The position numbers and the translations under genes are program-made. The notes under the pieces were generated by a model, which ran no database searches, was not told where the DNA came from, and saw nothing but the letters and a program-made list of their open reading frames with translations. This document shows, piece by piece, positions 47,683 through 56,567 of a stretch of DNA of 64,000 bases (the stretch's first letter is position 1; every line of letters begins with the position of its first letter). This DNA is from Nocardia puris (GTDB taxonomy: Bacteria; Actinomycetota; Actinomycetes; Mycobacteriales; Mycobacteriaceae): the NCBI RefSeq assembly GCF_003315035.1, contig NZ_QNRE01000009.1, forward strand, positions 232,169-296,168, written 5' to 3'.

Positions 47683-49125
47683 TCACCACTCCCCGTCAAG
47701 TTCGTCGGTATCATCCCCAAGGTCGTCGTCGCCCAAGCTCAGGGCGAACGCTTCGGACGCCGCGGATTTCCGCGCGCTGGCCGTCTTGGTGCTGCCAGCG
47801 GTGAACTCATCGAGCTTGTCCATCACCTCGTCGAGGACGGCGTGGTCGATCGTGGTGTTGGGCGCAATCAGGTTGGCGTGCGGGCTGCCGCCATTCGCGC
47901 GGATGGTGGCGTCGGCACCACAGCCCTGATGGTAGGCGCGGGCCAGCAGCCGAAGCTGATCGGCGCCCTTGACCGGCTCGCCCATCTTGGTGAGCGTCGC
48001 GCCGTAGACCCGCTCGGCCCGCAATCGGATCCGCGCCAGTTCGGGGCCGATGGCGTCGATGCGCCGCTGCATAGCAACCCGACGTTCCTCGATCGGCCCG
48101 AGAACCCCGGCCAGCTGGGCGATCTCGTCGGTCTGCAGCGAACCGTCTCGGTAGTGGACGAAGAACACCACCGCGTTCACAGTGATTACCACGATGGCGA
48201 AGAAGCCCCCGAGCATCACCGCGCCCATGGTGCCGCCGCCCGCGGCCAAACTCTCGCTGATAATCCGGTAGGCCATCAGGAGCCCCGCGCTGATCGCCAG
48301 CGCCACTGACAGCCCGCCGAACAGCAGCGGGATGACCCGCGCTCCCCCGTCCGGCATGGCCAGGTGTCCATGGGCGTCCTTGTAGCCCTTGAGTTCCCGA
48401 CCGAGGAAACTGAGACCGACCGCCACCGCCAGCGTGCCGAGCAACGCGAACACCATGCTGGTGAGCAACGGCACCAGGCCGCCGCCCCATGCCGTGCCGT
48501 CCCCAGCCGTCAGTCCGGCAAGATCGACGTTGAACACCTGCGTGGTGAAGTGAAGCAGCACCGGGAAGTCCACCACTGCGGCCGCGATCGCCACGGCGCG
48601 CAGCGGCCGCGACACCAGACGGTGCTTGAGGCTGCCCTCGTCCCGCTCGCCGGTGACGGCGGCGCTGACTGTGCCCATGCGCTCGCGGACAGCTTTGGCC
48701 GTGGTGATCTCGCCGTTCGTGCCGGTAACGGACGTGGTGTCGAGCCGGCTGAGTTCGGCGCGCAGGACGGTCTCCTCGCCGGTCAGAGCGGCCGCCTGGT
48801 CGAGCAGCTTGGCCAGCTCGTCGGCGCCCCGTTCCCGGGCGTGCTCGGCGGCGGCCATGCCTTTGCTCGCCACGAACGCCTCCATATTCGACAAGCTGTC
48901 CGGCTCCCGGGTATACCCGATACGTTGCTGCTCCCTGGCCAGGGCGTCGACCTGAGCGACCCAGTCGCGCGGGATCGGGCGGCCGGTAGCCAGCGACCAG
49001 GCCATGTCGGAGGTGGGCACCGCCGGGGAGCGGGACGTGGTCGTGGGCGGGTCGGTGGCTTTGCGCAGCGACACCGGAGCAGATTCGGGCACACGCCCGT
49101 TTGTCGCGGTAGGGATAGCAGTCAT
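47683..49125 (-). CDS. Multi-pass membrane protein of the transfer operon
   Basis: 480 residues. The N-terminal 150 are cytoplasmic, with a coiled-coil-like ALAREQQRIGYTREPD and DELAKLLDQAAALTGEE. Four to five membrane helices lie between about 190 and 340 (AVAIAAAVVDFPVLLHF, PLLTSMVFALLGTLAVAVGL, VIPLLFGGLSVALAISAGLL and VMLGGFFAIVVITVNAVVFF). A cytoplasmic helical tail follows, with IEERRVAMQRRIDAIGPELA. GGAG precedes ATG 49125. Probably a mating-pore or anchoring component; the family is not recognised. Confidence 0.75.
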   Translation of the reverse strand: MTAIPTATNGRVPESAPVSLRKATDPPTTTSRSPAVPTSDMAWSLATGRPIPRDWVAQVDALAREQQRIGYTREPDSLSNMEAFVASKGMAAAEHARERGADELAKLLDQAAALTGEETVLRAELSRLDTTSVTGTNGEITTAKAVRERMGTVSAAVTGERDEGSLKHRLVSRPLRAVAIAAAVVDFPVLLHFTTQVFNVDLAGLTAGDGTAWGGGLVPLLTSMVFALLGTLAVAVGLSFLGRELKGYKDAHGHLAMPDGGARVIPLLFGGLSVALAISAGLLMAYRIISESLAAGGGTMGAVMLGGFFAIVVITVNAVVFFVHYRDGSLQTDEIAQLAGVLGPIEERRVAMQRRIDAIGPELARIRLRAERVYGATLTKMGEPVKGADQLRLLARAYHQGCGADATIRANGGSPHANLIAPNTTIDHAVLDEVMDKLDEFTAGSTKTASARKSAASEAFALSLGDDDLGDDTDELDGEW

Positions 49126-49187
49126 GGCGAAATCTCCAATCGTGGTGCTGGACAGGGGTTGAGGAGGTGGGAGCTGGGGCACGGGGG

Positions 49188-50393
49188 TCACCGCCGCGCG
49201 AGTAGGAAGGTCATTTCGACGCGCCGGTTCTGCTTGGCTTTCGCTTCGTCGAACACGCCGTTGGTGAAGTTCGGGACGACGGGTTCGTGGGCATCCCGGC
49301 CAGCAACCGCACCGAGGACACCGCTCGGAAGGCCCAGGGAGACCAGGCGATCCGCGACGGCACGGGCACGCCGCTGGGCCAAGTTGTCCCTCGCGTCGCC
49401 GGTGCCGGTGTCGGCGATATGCCCGGTGATATCTACGCGCCTGATATGGCAGCGGAATACGGCCTCGGCAAGGGGGCGGAGGACATCGTCGGCTGACGCC
49501 GGCAGGACCGCGCTGTCCGGGGCGAAGTGCAGTACCGCGTCCGACAGCCGTGTCCACACCGGGCAGCCGGCCTCGGTGTAGGCCTCCGGCACCGGCACCA
49601 CCGGCACTGGCGCCGTCGCGACCGGTGGCAGGGCTGTTGCTGACGGAGGAGCAACGCGGCAACTGGCGGCCCCCGACCGCTCGCACAGCTGGTGATGCAG
49701 GGATTCGATGAACGACCGGGTGAACGGCGGTAGCACCGGCTGCTGCCCGGCCACCACACCCAGCCCATAAAACGTCACGTGACGGCCAGGCAGGCGGGGT
49801 ATGAGCCCCTGCTTTTCCACGCTGTCGATGACGGCATGCGGGTCGGTGCTCCACCCAATACGGCGCAGATCCACCGGCGCCTCGGTGCTGACGCCGGAGG
49901 TGAGGACGTGCAAATCGCCCGGTAACTGGCCAGCCCGATCCAATAGCGGCAGGACGCCGAGGCCCGGCTCGGTGGCCCTCAGCGCCCCCACAGTGGCGGC
50001 GAGATCATCGAGGGCAGCACGGATTTGGCGGTCGGCATCAGCCTGGGCGTGCTGGACTTGCCCGTTCGGCCGGAGCGGCGTCAAGTCGTGGGTGACCACC
50101 TCGCCGGTGGCGCTCATGACCACGTGGACGGTGGCGTCGCCGGGACGCTTGGCGCGCTTGGCCATGGCCACCAGCCCGCTAGCGAGCGAGTCCGGCAGCG
50201 AGGGGCGGGGTTCGGCCGCGGTGGCGGTGGCAACGATGGTGACCGCCGTGGTTGACGGGCTCTCCGACGGGGCGCAGCTGGTGATGCAGAGCGCCGCCAG
50301 CGCCAGCACGAGGATGGCGACCAGCGCCATCCTCGACGGCCAGATCGGCGCGAACGGCGCCACCGCGGTGCGCCTGGTACGGGAAGCTGGCAT
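49188..50393 (-). CDS. OmpA-domain lipoprotein
   Basis: 401 residues. MPASRTRRTAVAPFAPIWPS is a basic lead, followed by a hydrophobic stretch and the lipobox-like ITSC (Cys near residue 41), so it is likely lipid-anchored outside the membrane. The middle (about 65-260) resembles a substrate-binding or vWA-like fold without clear motifs. The C terminus (about 290-401) is an OmpA-like peptidoglycan-binding domain: LHFAPDSAVLPASADDVLRP, VDITGHIADTG, NLAQRRARAVADRLVSLG and NRRVEMTFL. In a transfer operon it may anchor the machinery to the wall. AAGGAG precedes the ATG. Confidence 0.85.
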   Translation of the reverse strand: MPASRTRRTAVAPFAPIWPSRMALVAILVLALAALCITSCAPSESPSTTAVTIVATATAAEPRPSLPDSLASGLVAMAKRAKRPGDATVHVVMSATGEVVTHDLTPLRPNGQVQHAQADADRQIRAALDDLAATVGALRATEPGLGVLPLLDRAGQLPGDLHVLTSGVSTEAPVDLRRIGWSTDPHAVIDSVEKQGLIPRLPGRHVTFYGLGVVAGQQPVLPPFTRSFIESLHHQLCERSGAASCRVAPPSATALPPVATAPVPVVPVPEAYTEAGCPVWTRLSDAVLHFAPDSAVLPASADDVLRPLAEAVFRCHIRRVDITGHIADTGTGDARDNLAQRRARAVADRLVSLGLPSGVLGAVAGRDAHEPVVPNFTNGVFDEAKAKQNRRVEMTFLLARR

Positions 50394-50437
50394 GCGGAAA
50401 CTCCTTACCGGTGAGATGGATTCGGCAGCCGCGCAGC

Positions 50438-50998
50438 TCACGACGGCCGCGGCCAGCGCAGAGCCCATTCGGCGAGCAGCCGCTGGTAGCCGGCTGCGAG
50501 GTCGTGCACGTGATCGGCGCTGGTGGGCGCCCCGATCTCGCGTGCATTGGCGAAAAGGGTGATGCGGGACCGCAGTTCGCGAATGCCCTGGAAGACGTAC
50601 GCCGTGATCTCGTGCACGGTCGACGGGTCATCACCCTCAGGGACAGCCAGTCCGGGGCCGGACGGTACCGGCGTGGCGTCAGGCTCATTCGCGGTGACGC
50701 CGCCCGAGGTGAGGTCAGAACCGACCTGTGCGGCCGCTGTGGGCCATTGCCGTATCCACTCCAGCAGGCCGGTGCTCAGCGCGCCGGACAGCTCCCAGGC
50801 GTAGGCAGCGATCGTTGGCGCGGCAGCGTAGTGGTGGTTCAGGAACTGCCGCAGGCGATCGTCGAACTGGCCGTGCTCCACGAGGACGTAGTTCAGGATG
50901 TCCGACGCGGTGGTCAGATCGTCCCCGGGCGGGACCAGTGGGCACAACTCGTCGGCCAGCTGCAAGCGGGAATAGGCGGTAGGCGCTGTCGCATCCAT
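50438..50998 (-). CDS. Hypothetical protein heading the transfer operon
   Basis: 186 residues. MDATAPTAYSRLQLADELCP, then two similar halves: DDLTTASDILNYVLVEHGQF and GDDPSTVHEITAYVFQGIRE, each followed by a helix ending in WIRQWP or WALRWPRPS. This is an internal duplication of about 90 residues. The start ATG 50998 has GGAGGAGA at proper spacing; an ATG six codons upstream is also open. The family is not recognised. Divergent from the plus-strand gene at 51120. Confidence 0.7.
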   Translation of the reverse strand: MDATAPTAYSRLQLADELCPLVPPGDDLTTASDILNYVLVEHGQFDDRLRQFLNHHYAAAPTIAAYAWELSGALSTGLLEWIRQWPTAAAQVGSDLTSGGVTANEPDATPVPSGPGLAVPEGDDPSTVHEITAYVFQGIRELRSRITLFANAREIGAPTSADHVHDLAAGYQRLLAEWALRWPRPS

Positions 50999-51119
50999 TT
51001 GCGCTGTCTCCTCCATTCAGATGAACGTCGCCGGTTCGTCCGGCGTACTTCGAGGAGAACCCCTGGGCTGTCGGCGAATCCGGTGGACGGTCCGGCATGA
51101 ACTCGGGGAGAATCTGGGC

Positions 51120-52244
51120 ATGTCGGCATCAGGGGGACTTCCAGACCACGCAGCGGTCGCCCGCGAGCTCCGTGCCGTTCGGGAGAAGGGGCTCGGTGCC
51201 TTACGGCGTCTGAACCTGCCGGTGCTGCACAACGTCGCCCGCCAGGTCGACCTAACGACCACCGATGTCGAGCCAGAGCCGGCAGCGATCGAAGCGTTGG
51301 TACGCCAAGCAGTCGACCACCTCGATGGCGGCGAGTTCCAGGAGGCCGCCGAATACACCTTCGGCCTCATCGGCGGCACCAAGTTCGCGCCCAGCACCGA
51401 GCGCCGCCGCCAAGCAGCCAAAGCCGCAAGCATCCAGCCCGAGACGTTCCGAAAGGGCATGGAGAAAGACATCATCGAACAGACCGCCGAAGCTGTGCTT
51501 GCTGTCTGCCACGATGCCGCTATGCGTCGGGCCCACCTAGCGATGGAGCGCCGCCACCCCGCAGATAGCCGACTGGCAGTGGCGTGGGTAGAACGGTTCG
51601 AGGCCTACTACCGGATCTGGACGCCTGTGTACGCGCTTGGCGCTGACCTCCGCGCAGCGCTCCAGACCTACCAAGAAGAACCCGCCGACCACCTGCCGTG
51701 GGACCCGGACAGCGACGAACCATTCGACCCGATCAAGGAAGCGCAAGGGTACGCCCGTAGCGCCCTGCACTGGTACGCCCGGTTCCTGCTGGAGGAGCGG
51801 CGGTTCATCGCCAAACACGGTGGCCTGTGGCTACTTTCCGACGCTGACGTCGAAAGTGAGGTCCGGGACGCTGTGTTCCGCGTCGGCTGGCACAACCCGA
51901 TCAACGAGGAGAACGACTCGTGGCTCCGGCGGACGCTGGCAACGCGACAGCTCGAAGAGCCCGAGCTGTTCTACCGGGCCCTCGAAACCTCCGCCCAAGG
52001 TGAGATGATCCACGCCATCTGGCAGAAGTTCGTCCTCGACGGCCACCAGTCCGAAGTCGACGGCGATACCTCAAAAAGCCAGGTACACAGCACCATCCAG
52101 GCGTGCGACGACTACACCAGCAAGGTCGACGAGGACTGGATGAAGATCGCGGACTGGTATGCCCCGGGACAGGCGCCGCCGCGCGGCGTGGACGGTGCAG
52201 CGCTGTACGACGGGCTATTGTCGAGGAATGACAGTAGAGGCTGA
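51120..52244 (+). CDS. Hypothetical protein with actinobacterial N-terminal module
   Basis: 374 residues. The first 120 (LRAVREKGLGALRRLNLPVL, then IEALVRQAVDHLDGGEFQEA and RRRQAAKAASIQPETFRKGM) match, by appearance, a helical module common at the N terminus of uncharacterised actinobacterial proteins. The rest is helical with many Trp/Tyr residues (WVERFEAYYRIW, LHWYARFLLEERRF, EDWMKIADWYAPG). No enzyme motif is seen. ATG 51120 follows GGGGAG. It is the only plus-strand gene between the transfer operon and the cargo. Confidence 0.75.
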   Translation: MSASGGLPDHAAVARELRAVREKGLGALRRLNLPVLHNVARQVDLTTTDVEPEPAAIEALVRQAVDHLDGGEFQEAAEYTFGLIGGTKFAPSTERRRQAAKAASIQPETFRKGMEKDIIEQTAEAVLAVCHDAAMRRAHLAMERRHPADSRLAVAWVERFEAYYRIWTPVYALGADLRAALQTYQEEPADHLPWDPDSDEPFDPIKEAQGYARSALHWYARFLLEERRFIAKHGGLWLLSDADVESEVRDAVFRVGWHNPINEENDSWLRRTLATRQLEEPELFYRALETSAQGEMIHAIWQKFVLDGHQSEVDGDTSKSQVHSTIQACDDYTSKVDEDWMKIADWYAPGQAPPRGVDGAALYDGLLSRNDSRG

Positions 52245-52498
52245 GAATCGTCAGCGCAGGGTAATGTAATCAGTTTCGTGTCATGACGATCGGACGATTG
52301 ATTGGTTAACGATTGATGTCGTGCGGCGAGCTGTTGGCCTAACGCCATCGAGCTTCCGCTCGGCATCGGTGGTGACGGTTCAGCGGTAGTCGCTTTCAGT
52401 ACGGCTCCGTGGACCGTGCCGATACACCATGCGTGCCTGTGCCGACGACGAGTGCCGCGACCACAGGGCCATCGCCGTTGCGCAAAACTGGCGCTCAA

Positions 52499-52900
52499 CT
52501 ACGAAGCCGCGCGCCACAGCGTCCGGCGATCGCCCACTCTCAAAGACCGGACTCGCACCTCCAGCTGCTCAGCTGCGGCCGGCTTGTGCGGCGCCAGCCG
52601 AATGTACGACGCGATCGAGTGCAACTCGGCAATGTCCCGAAGTAGCCGCCACCCCGGCCAACTAAGCATGTCGTAGCCGTAGGCGCCGAGGAACCCGCGC
52701 CGCTCAGGCTCCGGACGCTGGAAGTGGTCCGGCAACCCGCCAATGAGATCCAGTTCTCGTGGGCCGATGCAGGATTGGTCCCAGTCGATCAGAACGTAAA
52801 CATTTCCGTTCCAAACGACGTTCTCGGTGTGGGCATCGGCATGGACGACGCCGATACCGAGCGGAAAGTCGGTCACGCGGTATGCCTCGACACCAGCTGA
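52499..52900 (-). pseudogene. APH-family phosphotransferase remnant
   Basis: The C-terminal third of an aminoglycoside/choline-kinase-like phosphotransferase. GVVHADAHTENVVWNG holds the catalytic HxDxxxxN motif and VLIDWDQSCIGPRELDL the metal-binding Asp, followed by a normal helical end with WPGWRLLRDIAELHSIASYI. The ATP-binding N-terminal lobe is absent: the frame upstream of about 52900 (PHPPAPQNSAG) has no relation to the family. With only about 130 of some 300 residues it is probably non-functional. Confidence 0.7.
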
Positions 52901-52970
52901 GTTCTGCGGCGCAGGGGGATGGGGCAGAATTCCCGCCGCGGCGGGTGTGGCCGGACGATGCGGGATCGGT

Positions 52971-53174
52971 ATGAGCAGGCCGGAACCGATGCCGGAGCGG
53001 GCGTTTGTGCAGGCGAGCGGCAAGCTGGCGGAGTTTATGTGCCAGGTACACCTGATGGAGCTGACGCCCGAACGGGCCCGCGAGCTTCGGTATGTCCACC
53101 GGTTTCATCACCCAGACGAGTGCCTCGTGCACCTGGAGGCGGCTTATCTGCTGCTGACCGAGGATGGCGGCTGA
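52971..53174 (+). CDS. Possible small protein
   Basis: 67 residues beginning MSRPEPMPERAFVQASGKLA, then EFMCQVHLMELTPERARELR and HHPDECLVHLEAAYLLL. It is helical and well composed, unlike the antisense shadows around it, so it may be a genuine small gene, lying just upstream of the phosphotransferase remnant on the opposite strand. The ribosome site is weak (GGGATCGG). No family recognised. Confidence 0.45.
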   Translation: MSRPEPMPERAFVQASGKLAEFMCQVHLMELTPERARELRYVHRFHHPDECLVHLEAAYLLLTEDGG

Positions 53175-53217
53175 GCGATGGCGCCTTTCCTCGTTGCCAT
53201 CCCCTAGGCAGAATCGG

Positions 53218-53862
53218 TCATCTTGGGGCGCTGAGCGCTGCGGCTATCGCACGTGCGTGTATCAAACCATGTCGAGAGACGGTAGTTCGAGACCCTGTAC
53301 AGTCCATTATGGTCAAGTGGTCAGCGATTGGACAGATCCCACCGTCAACGCAGACAGCGACCTCAAGTCCGCTCGTATTCACGAACTCCTGGACCTCAGC
53401 GATCGTGATGGACGGACCTGGGCCCACAATTCCCGGGGTACCAGAGATATTCGCCGAGGTGGCTGCGATGGGGACAGGTGAGCGCACTGCCAACTCTCCG
53501 AGTAGGCCGACCTCGTTGACGACAAGCGCATTCGGTGATCCGACTGCCGCGTGCCTCTTTCCGTTTCCTGCGTCTCTCCAGGGAAGTATCAGCGCCAGAT
53601 CACCAGGCCAGAATGCTGCGGCGAGTTGGTGAGCATCGTCACTGAAGACAAAGAGGTCGGCTGCTTCTCCTGGAGACCGGACGACAAGTGCGAGCGGCTT
53701 GGCGGCTGGTCGACGCTTACCTTCATAGATACGATCGCAGGCGACTGCGTCGCGCGCATCGGCACAAATCATGTACCACCGATGAGTTGGGATAACTACC
53801 AACTTACCGGCCGCCACTGCGTCGACCGCGACATCCAACTGGGTTGGCTCAATAATCTTCAT
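53218..53862 (-). CDS. YrdC/Sua5-type protein of the cargo operon
   Basis: 214 residues of the YrdC fold, which makes threonylcarbamoyl-AMP from Thr, bicarbonate and ATP, or in carbamoyltransferases handles carbamoyl-adenylate. YEGKRRPAAKPLALVV holds the KxRxxxKPL nucleotide site and AATSANISGTPG the S/TxAN loop. The usual PTDTVYGL strand is PTHRWYMICADA, so the substrate pocket differs from the housekeeping enzyme. It is the last gene of the operon, overlapping the ATP-grasp gene by four bases. A pathway-specific activation or carbamoylation step is more likely than tRNA modification. Confidence 0.85.
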   Translation of the reverse strand: MKIIEPTQLDVAVDAVAAGKLVVIPTHRWYMICADARDAVACDRIYEGKRRPAAKPLALVVRSPGEAADLFVFSDDAHQLAAAFWPGDLALILPWRDAGNGKRHAAVGSPNALVVNEVGLLGELAVRSPVPIAATSANISGTPGIVGPGPSITIAEVQEFVNTSGLEVAVCVDGGICPIADHLTIMDCTGSRTTVSRHGLIHARAIAAALSAPR

Positions 53863-55004
53863 GCACAGTATTCCTCTACATCCGATACCGGAATCAGTCC
53901 CTGACTGCGAAAAATCCGAAAGGCGTCGGCGCGACTAATCGGAGTTATGCCGCCATCAAATATCCGAGTTCGCTTCTGCGCTGTCGACCTCAGACTACGC
54001 GCCAGATCTTCCAGCGGGTCGGCAAGTTGTTCAGCCGCCTGGTCCCCGCAATCGCGGAGGCACAGGTCTACTGCCGCCAAAGGTGCAGAATCGGGGGCGA
54101 TTTGGTCCAGCAGGCTGAACCCTGCGCAAACTCTGGGATTAATCTCGTGGATGCGATAGATTCCGTCCTGAATCACGCCGTCTACTCCGAATGCGCCAGC
54201 GTAACTGGTGTTTCGATGGAGCCGTCGCCCCAAAGTTTGGATAGCCGAACGGGCGTTTTCCAGCTCGGAGGCAGACAGCTCAAGCGGCCAGACGATACCC
54301 GGAGCATGTACTCGCCATGTTCGCTGATCCCAAAATACCAGCGCTTCAACGGGACCGAACTCGACCACCCAATTGCGAGCCAGGAAACCGTAGAAAGTGC
54401 ATGGAATTCCGGTGTGAAGAGGACGAAGTACTACCGTGTCACAGTCTCGACCGAGTCGGCGTTTCAGTGCGGCGACGTTGTCACTGCTCGCATCCTTGGG
54501 GACGATGTAGGTGTGGCTCGATGACATTGCCAGCCCCTGACGCGGGATTCCCTGGATCACTGTTGGAGCCGGGACACCCCAATTGAGTTCGACCGAGCAT
54601 ACCGTGCCACCAACCAGCCGAGCCTGCATGTCTTTTCGTTCCGCGTCGGCCTGAACGGCCGTCCGTGCGCCTAACACCGGCCGACCGTCGACCTCCCTCA
54701 CCGAGGCGAAGGAGCCAGCGTAGAGAAACGCGGAGCGGTGAGGGTCGATCATCTCAAGTCGGCTGCGTAGATCGGTTGGAGGTGATCTCAGGGTTGCCTC
54801 ATACGCTGCGAAGCGTCCCTGAGTGTTGTCACCCTGATAGTCGAGCATGACGCTATCGACATGCGCTGCCGATGCCGCTTTGAAGAAGGCTGCCAGTTGC
54901 GTGCTGTGAGCTGCCGCGCCAACGAGTAAGACAGTCCGGCCGCGGACCAACGGAGCTACCAACCCAAGGGAGGTTTGCCGCAGGGGCACAGATGAGAGGT
55001 TCAC
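53859..55004 (-). CDS. ATP-grasp ligase-like protein
   Basis: 381 residues. The C-terminal core has GAFGVDGVIQDGIYRIHEIN followed by PRVCAGFSLLDQI, the metal- and ATP-binding end of ATP-grasp enzymes, and an earlier basic segment ALKRRLGRDCDTVVLRPL. The N terminus is Rossmann-like (GRTVLLVGAAAHSTQLAAFF). Such enzymes join a carboxylate to an amine through an acyl phosphate. It begins nine bases after PhyH and overlaps YrdC by four, so it may build an amide or peptide bond in the final product. Confidence 0.8.
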   Translation of the reverse strand: MNLSSVPLRQTSLGLVAPLVRGRTVLLVGAAAHSTQLAAFFKAASAAHVDSVMLDYQGDNTQGRFAAYEATLRSPPTDLRSRLEMIDPHRSAFLYAGSFASVREVDGRPVLGARTAVQADAERKDMQARLVGGTVCSVELNWGVPAPTVIQGIPRQGLAMSSSHTYIVPKDASSDNVAALKRRLGRDCDTVVLRPLHTGIPCTFYGFLARNWVVEFGPVEALVFWDQRTWRVHAPGIVWPLELSASELENARSAIQTLGRRLHRNTSYAGAFGVDGVIQDGIYRIHEINPRVCAGFSLLDQIAPDSAPLAAVDLCLRDCGDQAAEQLADPLEDLARSLRSTAQKRTRIFDGGITPISRADAFRIFRSQGLIPVSDVEEYCA

Positions 55005-55013
55005 AAGGTTCAG

Positions 55014-55766
55014 CTAGCGCCCTTGCCTAGATGCAACCAATGCAGGAAAGTCCAGCCATGGGTCTTTCAGTGCGGCCAGACGCCTCGACTGGTGGTCGAC
55101 ATGCGAGACGCGGAAGTACACCATAGTCCGCGGCGTGCTCGTTATGTTCGCACCGACCGCATGTGGAACCAGGTGATGCATTAGTAGCACATCACCGGGT
55201 TTGCCCAAGAATGGAATGCCCTTTTCCGAGTCGACATCCGGCGGTGTTTGATGAGTCAACCCGAGCGCCCATTCATCACGAAACCACTCCGACATTCGCA
55301 GGTGGCCACCAGGCTGGTAGTGGAGGGCGCCACCACTCGGGCTCCCGATATCGGACAACACCACTCCGACAAGAAGCGAGAACGTTCGAAGCTCGTTCGG
55401 GTCGAGATGAGGACAAGCCACCCCGTCGACGTGCATCGCCTTGGTCGGCTGCGGTTTGTGTAATTGGTTCTGCGGTAATCGGATCTGAATCTGGGCCGTC
55501 TTCACGGGACACGGCTCACCTACCAACTCTCGTACGGCACCGGCAACTTCACGGGTGTAGTACAGGTCGAGAAGAATTGGATGGCTTCCAAGTTCCGGAG
55601 CGAACGTCCGTTGGGTATAGCCTGCCAGGTGATTGAGGTCCATACCGGTTACGAGCCAGTCGTTGATCAGCGACCGTGCGGACTCGATCCGGTCGCACGC
55701 GATCAAATCTCTCTTAATTAAGACGCCATCAGTAGCGAATGATGCGCGATCCTCGGTCGTAAGCAC
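55014..55766 (-). CDS. PhyH-family iron(II)/2-oxoglutarate dioxygenase
   Basis: 250 residues. The iron-binding HxD is in KAMHVDGVACPHLD (about residue 115) and the distal His in LMHHLVPHAVGANITSTPRT, followed by the 2-oxoglutarate-binding Arg and YFRVSH. The layout GALHYQPGGHL and GKPGDVLLMHH is typical of phytanoyl-CoA-dioxygenase-like hydroxylases and halogenase relatives; because Asp is present it is a hydroxylase-type, not a halogenase. The probable role is oxidation of a pathway intermediate. The start ATG 55766 lies 15 bases after the creatininase gene. Confidence 0.9.
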   Translation of the reverse strand: MLTTEDRASFATDGVLIKRDLIACDRIESARSLINDWLVTGMDLNHLAGYTQRTFAPELGSHPILLDLYYTREVAGAVRELVGEPCPVKTAQIQIRLPQNQLHKPQPTKAMHVDGVACPHLDPNELRTFSLLVGVVLSDIGSPSGGALHYQPGGHLRMSEWFRDEWALGLTHQTPPDVDSEKGIPFLGKPGDVLLMHHLVPHAVGANITSTPRTMVYFRVSHVDHQSRRLAALKDPWLDFPALVASRQGR

Positions 55767-55781
55767 TGTTTCTTGCCTGCC

Positions 55782-56567
55782 CTAGGTTGATCTGAATTCT
55801 TCTTGTTTCAAGAGTCGTTCCAATACCGGCGGACAGTAATTCAACGCGCTTTCAATGATGGCCTCGCCGATCTCGGACGTGGCACCGCGCGGATCGCTAC
55901 CCATGATGCCGAGGCTGGAGATCTCGGCATCCCTCGATGTCCATGGCCAGGTGACACCGCGGTCGAGGATGTAGTCGCGGATCGACTCGCGACGCAGATC
56001 AGCTTCGGTGAAGGACTCCGGGATGCGATCGATGTGAACGTCCGCTGGCGACAGCGCGAGCATAACGCTGGTCTCGCGCATGCCAGCGTGAATTTCTGGC
56101 AACGAGGTTTGGATCTTTGCGGTGGACAGAGAACTCGGGTGCAGAACGCAAGCATTGACCCCGCAGTCTCGACGCAGCTCGTACAGTACGGCTTCTAAGA
56201 TGCCGCGGTTTCCGCCATGTCCGTTGACGATCAATAGATTCCGTGCCGGTACCGATCGCGTATATGCGGCGACGACTGCCCTCAAGAGTGTGCTAAGGGT
56301 GTTAGTTGTCAACGATATCGTGCCAGCAGACCACGAGTGTTCAAGGGACAAACCATATGGCAGAGTTGGCAGTTGCCACAGATCAAAGTCATCGCCGTAA
56401 CGTTCGACGATCCGCGCCGAAAACTGCTCGGCGATGACAGCGTCAGTATGCAGCGGCAGATGCGGGCCGTGCTGCTCGAACGAGCCTATCGGCAAGCACA
56501 AGATAGACTCCGGCGTTAAGCGGGACGTCTCCAGTGCTGTCAGCTGACCGAAGTTGCGTCCCGTCAT
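55782..56567 (-). CDS. Creatininase-family amidohydrolase
   Basis: 261 residues. Metal ligands are visible in LPIGSFEQHGPHLPLHTDAV (Glu31, His33, Asp42) and IVNGHGGNRGILEAVLYEL, with HAGMRETSVMLAL near residue 160 supplying the remaining Glu. The family opens cyclic or linear amides; members include creatininase, MftE of mycofactocin synthesis and formamide hydrolases of flavin/deazaflavin pathways. Here it would cleave an amide or formyl group in the pathway. It overlaps the methyltransferase gene by four bases. Confidence 0.9.
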   Translation of the reverse strand: MTGRNFGQLTALETSRLTPESILCLPIGSFEQHGPHLPLHTDAVIAEQFSARIVERYGDDFDLWQLPTLPYGLSLEHSWSAGTISLTTNTLSTLLRAVVAAYTRSVPARNLLIVNGHGGNRGILEAVLYELRRDCGVNACVLHPSSLSTAKIQTSLPEIHAGMRETSVMLALSPADVHIDRIPESFTEADLRRESIRDYILDRGVTWPWTSRDAEISSLGIMGSDPRGATSEIGEAIIESALNYCPPVLERLLKQEEFRST

